Source of the DNA: Deltaproteobacteria bacterium
GTDB lineage: Bacteria > Desulfobacterota > Deferrimicrobia > Deferrimicrobiales > Deferrimicrobiaceae
Assembly: GCA_003513855.1 (NCBI GenBank)
Contig: DOTC01000099.1
Location: 287 to 8,086, forward strand
Direction of reading: 5' to 3'
Length of the DNA stretch: 7,800 nt
Shown here: piece after piece, positions 5,644 through 7,800 of the stretch
Numbering within the stretch: position 1 is the stretch's first letter
Layout: each line of letters opens with the position of its first letter
Made by a program: the position numbers and the translations under genes
Notes under the pieces: generated by a model
What the model was told of the DNA's origin: nothing
The model's database searches: none
Seen by the model: only the letters and a program-made list of their open reading frames with translations

Positions 5644-6837
5644 GTGAAAGACTCGCACTGGCTCCTTCGCCCCGGCTATACTGGGCCGATGGTGTGCCCT
5701 TTCTGCAGGATATCCTCCATGCGCCGGGTGGTTGCGGGGGAGAAGGAGATCGACCGGTGCCTTGCCTGCAGCGCCCTGTGGTTCGACTACGGGGAGGTCC
5801 GCGAGCTCACGGAAGGCCGCCTGGCGGCGGACGCCGGGGAGGAAACGCCGCACGACGCAGCGGAGGGACTCCTTCGAAAGATGCACCGGAGGGCGGCGTC
5901 GCTCTCCTGTCCGCGGTGCGGCGGGGGAATGGGGGCGATCGACTTCCAGACGACGGGGATTGCGGTCATCCGCTGCCGGGATTGCCACGGGTATCTCGCG
6001 ACGCGCCGGTCCGCCGCGGCGATTTCCGCGAAATTCCGGTTTGCCCGGGAGCACGGGGAAACATACGCCCGGCTGGGGGAGTCGCTCGCCGGGGCGACGA
6101 AGCGCCGGATGGAGCTTGCGCACGGACCCGCCATGCGCGCGTCGGATGTGCAGATCCCCCTTCCGGTCGTGGTGCCGCTAGGGGACGACGGGCCGGCGGT
6201 CACCTCGTTTCCCGTCGCGACCTGGCTGCTGATCGGGCTCACCCTGGGCGTCTATCTGTTCGCCCGGATGGGCGGGGGGCCGATCGCGCTCCCCGGGGGC
6301 CTTCCCGGTCTGCCTTCGGGGGCGGGATTCCAGACCGTTTCCCTGATGGACCTCCTCTTCTCCCCGTTTCTGCACGCGGGGATCGTCCCGCTCGCCGCCG
6401 GGGCCCTCTTTCTGATCGTCCTGGCCGACAACGTCGAGGACCGGATGGGGTGGCTGCCCTTTCTTCTCCTGTATCTGGCGTGCGGTGCCTTCGCGGGGAC
6501 GGCCCACATCCTCTGGGGCAAGCCGGGGGGGTATGCGGCCCTCGGTTCGGCGGGCGCGGTCGCGGGAATCCTTGGCGCCTACCTCGTCTTCTTCCCCGAG
6601 GTCTCCGTGCGGATGTACGGGATCGGAAAAATAACGACCGTTCCGGCATATATGTTCGCATGTGCCTGGGTGGCGGCCGCGTTTCTCATCGGGCCGGGCC
6701 CCTTCACGAACCTGCTCAATCCTTCGCCCCTCTCCCTGGCAGGGAACCTTGCGGGTTTCGGGGCGGGGGTGATGTTTGCGTCCTTCTGGCGGGCCCGGGA
6801 ATATATACCGGCCGACAATTCCGGCCCGGTTGGCTGA
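5644..6837 (+). CDS. Tandem TFIIB-type zinc ribbon fused to a catalytically degenerate rhomboid domain
   Basis: A 397-residue protein. The N-terminal cytosolic part has two zf-TFIIB ribbons: C18-x2-C21 with C39-x2-C42 (followed by ALWFDYGEVREL, the typical tail) and C89-x2-C92 with C111-x2-C114. After a linker come about six membrane helices (from about 189) with rhomboid wording: SPFLHAG (240-246), ADNVEDRMG (261-269), LGSAGAVAGILGAYLVFFP (300-318) and GNLAGFGAG (367-375). Compared with active rhomboids, the GxSG serine is Ala303, the helix-6 histidine is Asn368, and the helix-2 HxxxN pair reads P249 and G253. It therefore looks like a non-proteolytic rhomboid relative that may bind membrane clients. 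The GTG at 5644 has GGAGGG just upstream; the inner ATG at 5689 lacks a ribosome site but would also keep both ribbons. Function unknown. It ends 1 bp from the convergent selB. Confidence 0.85.
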   Translation: MKDSHWLLRPGYTGPMVCPFCRISSMRRVVAGEKEIDRCLACSALWFDYGEVRELTEGRLAADAGEETPHDAAEGLLRKMHRRAASLSCPRCGGGMGAIDFQTTGIAVIRCRDCHGYLATRRSAAAISAKFRFAREHGETYARLGESLAGATKRRMELAHGPAMRASDVQIPLPVVVPLGDDGPAVTSFPVATWLLIGLTLGVYLFARMGGGPIALPGGLPGLPSGAGFQTVSLMDLLFSPFLHAGIVPLAAGALFLIVLADNVEDRMGWLPFLLLYLACGAFAGTAHILWGKPGGYAALGSAGAVAGILGAYLVFFPEVSVRMYGIGKITTVPAYMFACAWVAAAFLIGPGPFTNLLNPSPLSLAGNLAGFGAGVMFASFWRAREYIPADNSGPVG

Positions 6838-6838
6838 C

Positions 6839-7800
6839 CTACTTCCCCTTCCTTAGCATTCTCTTGTCGCCCACGCGTAGCGTCACCTTCGACAGGTCGA
6901 AATGCTCCAGGAGCGGGATGACGTATTTGCGGGAGATTCCCCCGGCCAGCCCCTTGAACTCCGGGACGGTGATCTCCCCTTTCTTCTCGAGGTAGGCGAC
7001 GAGCTTCTCCTTCAGGCCTCCGATCGCGCCCGGGTCGAAGTGGAGATCCTTGACGCGCACGACCGCGCCGCCCTTGACGAGCGCCTCGAGTGTTTTGTCG
7101 AACTCCTTTTTGTCCCCGGGGCGCAGGGAATCGGCGAGTTCGGCCTTCGAGAGGGCGGCCAGGCCTGTTTCGCGGATCTTCCCCGCGATCGCCCTGGCAA
7201 GGGGCGACGAAAGCTCCACGGCCCGCGGCTTTTTCGCGGGAAGGAAGTGGATCTCCCCTGCCTGCCCCGCCTCCGGACGGGCGGCAAGAGCGAGCGCCGC
7301 GAGTTCCGGGTCGGTCCCGCCGGGGATCTGGGCGGCGATCTCCTCGCGCGGGAACCCCTCCCGGTCCGGGAAGCGTTCGTGCAGCGACGCGAGGGCACGG
7401 ACGCACTCCTTTCCCGTTTCTTCCAACACGACGCCGTGCCAGTAGCGGTTTCCCGCGGCGTTGACCCGGATCCGCCCCGAAGAGACGAGACGCCCGATCT
7501 GGTCCTGCGCCGCGGGAAGGGCTACACCTGCGATGACGGCTGCCTCCTTTGCGCCGAGCCCCTTCCTCCCGGCCTCCTCCACGGCGGCCGGGAGACGGAC
7601 CGAAAGGTCGGGGGACGCCAGGTCGACCAGCGCCTGCGGGACCGCCTTCCCCATCCCCCTGCGGAAGGGAGGGTAGGGATTCAGGACCCTGCCGCCGCCG
7701 ATGGTGTACCCGAAGTTCTCGAGGGGAGAGAAACCGCGCAGGATGAACCGGTCCCCCCCCATGAGGACGATCTCCTCGTCGAGGTCGATCCGCGCGTACG
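6839..7800 (-). CDS. selB: Selenocysteine-specific elongation factor SelB, C-terminal part (5' end outside window)
   Basis: The frame is open from the right edge to TAG at 6839-6841, giving 319 complete codons of the C-terminal half. The first visible part is the end of the EF-Tu-like beta-barrel domain: GGDRFILRGFSP and then GYTIGGGRVLNPYP, the standard SelB exit motif. The remainder is a chain of winged-helix units. The last carries GGISRKYVIPLLEHFD and TLRVGDKRMLRKGK, near-diagnostic of the SelB C-terminus, which binds the SECIS hairpin of the mRNA. SelB delivers selenocysteinyl-tRNA to in-frame UGA codons on the ribosome. The GTPase domain lies to the right of the window. selA usually sits beside selB and may be just outside. 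No other selenium gene and no plausible UGA-Sec read-through is visible here. Confidence 0.93.
   Translation of the reverse strand, partial: YARIDLDEEIVLMGGDRFILRGFSPLENFGYTIGGGRVLNPYPPFRRGMGKAVPQALVDLASPDLSVRLPAAVEEAGRKGLGAKEAAVIAGVALPAAQDQIGRLVSSGRIRVNAAGNRYWHGVVLEETGKECVRALASLHERFPDREGFPREEIAAQIPGGTDPELAALALAARPEAGQAGEIHFLPAKKPRAVELSSPLARAIAGKIRETGLAALSKAELADSLRPGDKKEFDKTLEALVKGGAVVRVKDLHFDPGAIGGLKEKLVAYLEKKGEITVPEFKGLAGGISRKYVIPLLEHFDLSKVTLRVGDKRMLRKGK

Noticed and set aside
3908..5647. Open plus-strand frame of about 580 codons over wrbA and the DsbA-like and methyltransferase-like genes
   Set aside because: It overlaps three recognisable genes in other frames, has skewed composition and no domain signature.
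6835..6837. TGA of the pseudo-rhomboid gene as a selenocysteine codon, given the neighbouring selB
   Set aside because: The downstream frame runs into the antisense of selB with no domain continuation, and I see no hairpin of SECIS type right after it.

Overview
The window reads as a GC-rich bacterial chromosome segment with ordinary housekeeping and stress genes. Every frame that looks coding matches a bacterial family. The combination of a 14-subunit-type complex I gene (nuoN), an envelope-stress two-component system with a periplasmic adaptor, and a selenocysteine elongation factor (SelB) fits a Gram-negative bacterium. An uncultured deltaproteobacterial-type lineage (Desulfobacterota/Desulfuromonadota-like) is my guess from gene style and base composition, not something the sequence proves. 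I see no mobile element, tRNA, rRNA or CRISPR array.

Left part (1-3556): the 3' end of nuoN runs rightward and meets, tail to tail, a leftward two-gene operon encoding a CpxR-like response regulator and a CpxA-like histidine kinase. Divergent from cpxR is a small secreted protein of the CpxP/Spy (LTxxQ) family, closed by a clear intrinsic terminator. The shared 220-bp regulatory region holds a perfect GTAAA-N5-GTAAA CpxR box and, on the other strand, a second box with one mismatch. The gene order and the operator together reproduce the self-regulating cpxP/cpxRA locus of enterobacteria.

Middle part (3557-5632): wrbA (FMN-dependent NAD(P)H:quinone oxidoreductase) runs rightward from an extended -10 promoter. 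It converges on a leftward pair made of an ICMT/NnrU-type membrane methyltransferase-like gene followed by a cytosolic DsbA/FrnE-like thioredoxin-fold protein. An inverted repeat lies between the last two.

Right part (5633-7800): a GTG-started gene runs back to back with the TTG-started methyltransferase-like gene. It encodes two TFIIB-type zinc ribbons fused to a rhomboid membrane domain in which the catalytic Ser and His and the oxyanion His and Asn all appear replaced, so it is probably a pseudoprotease. It ends one base from the leftward selB, whose start lies beyond the right edge. The Cpx locus and the zinc-ribbon pseudo-rhomboid are the two points most worth following up.
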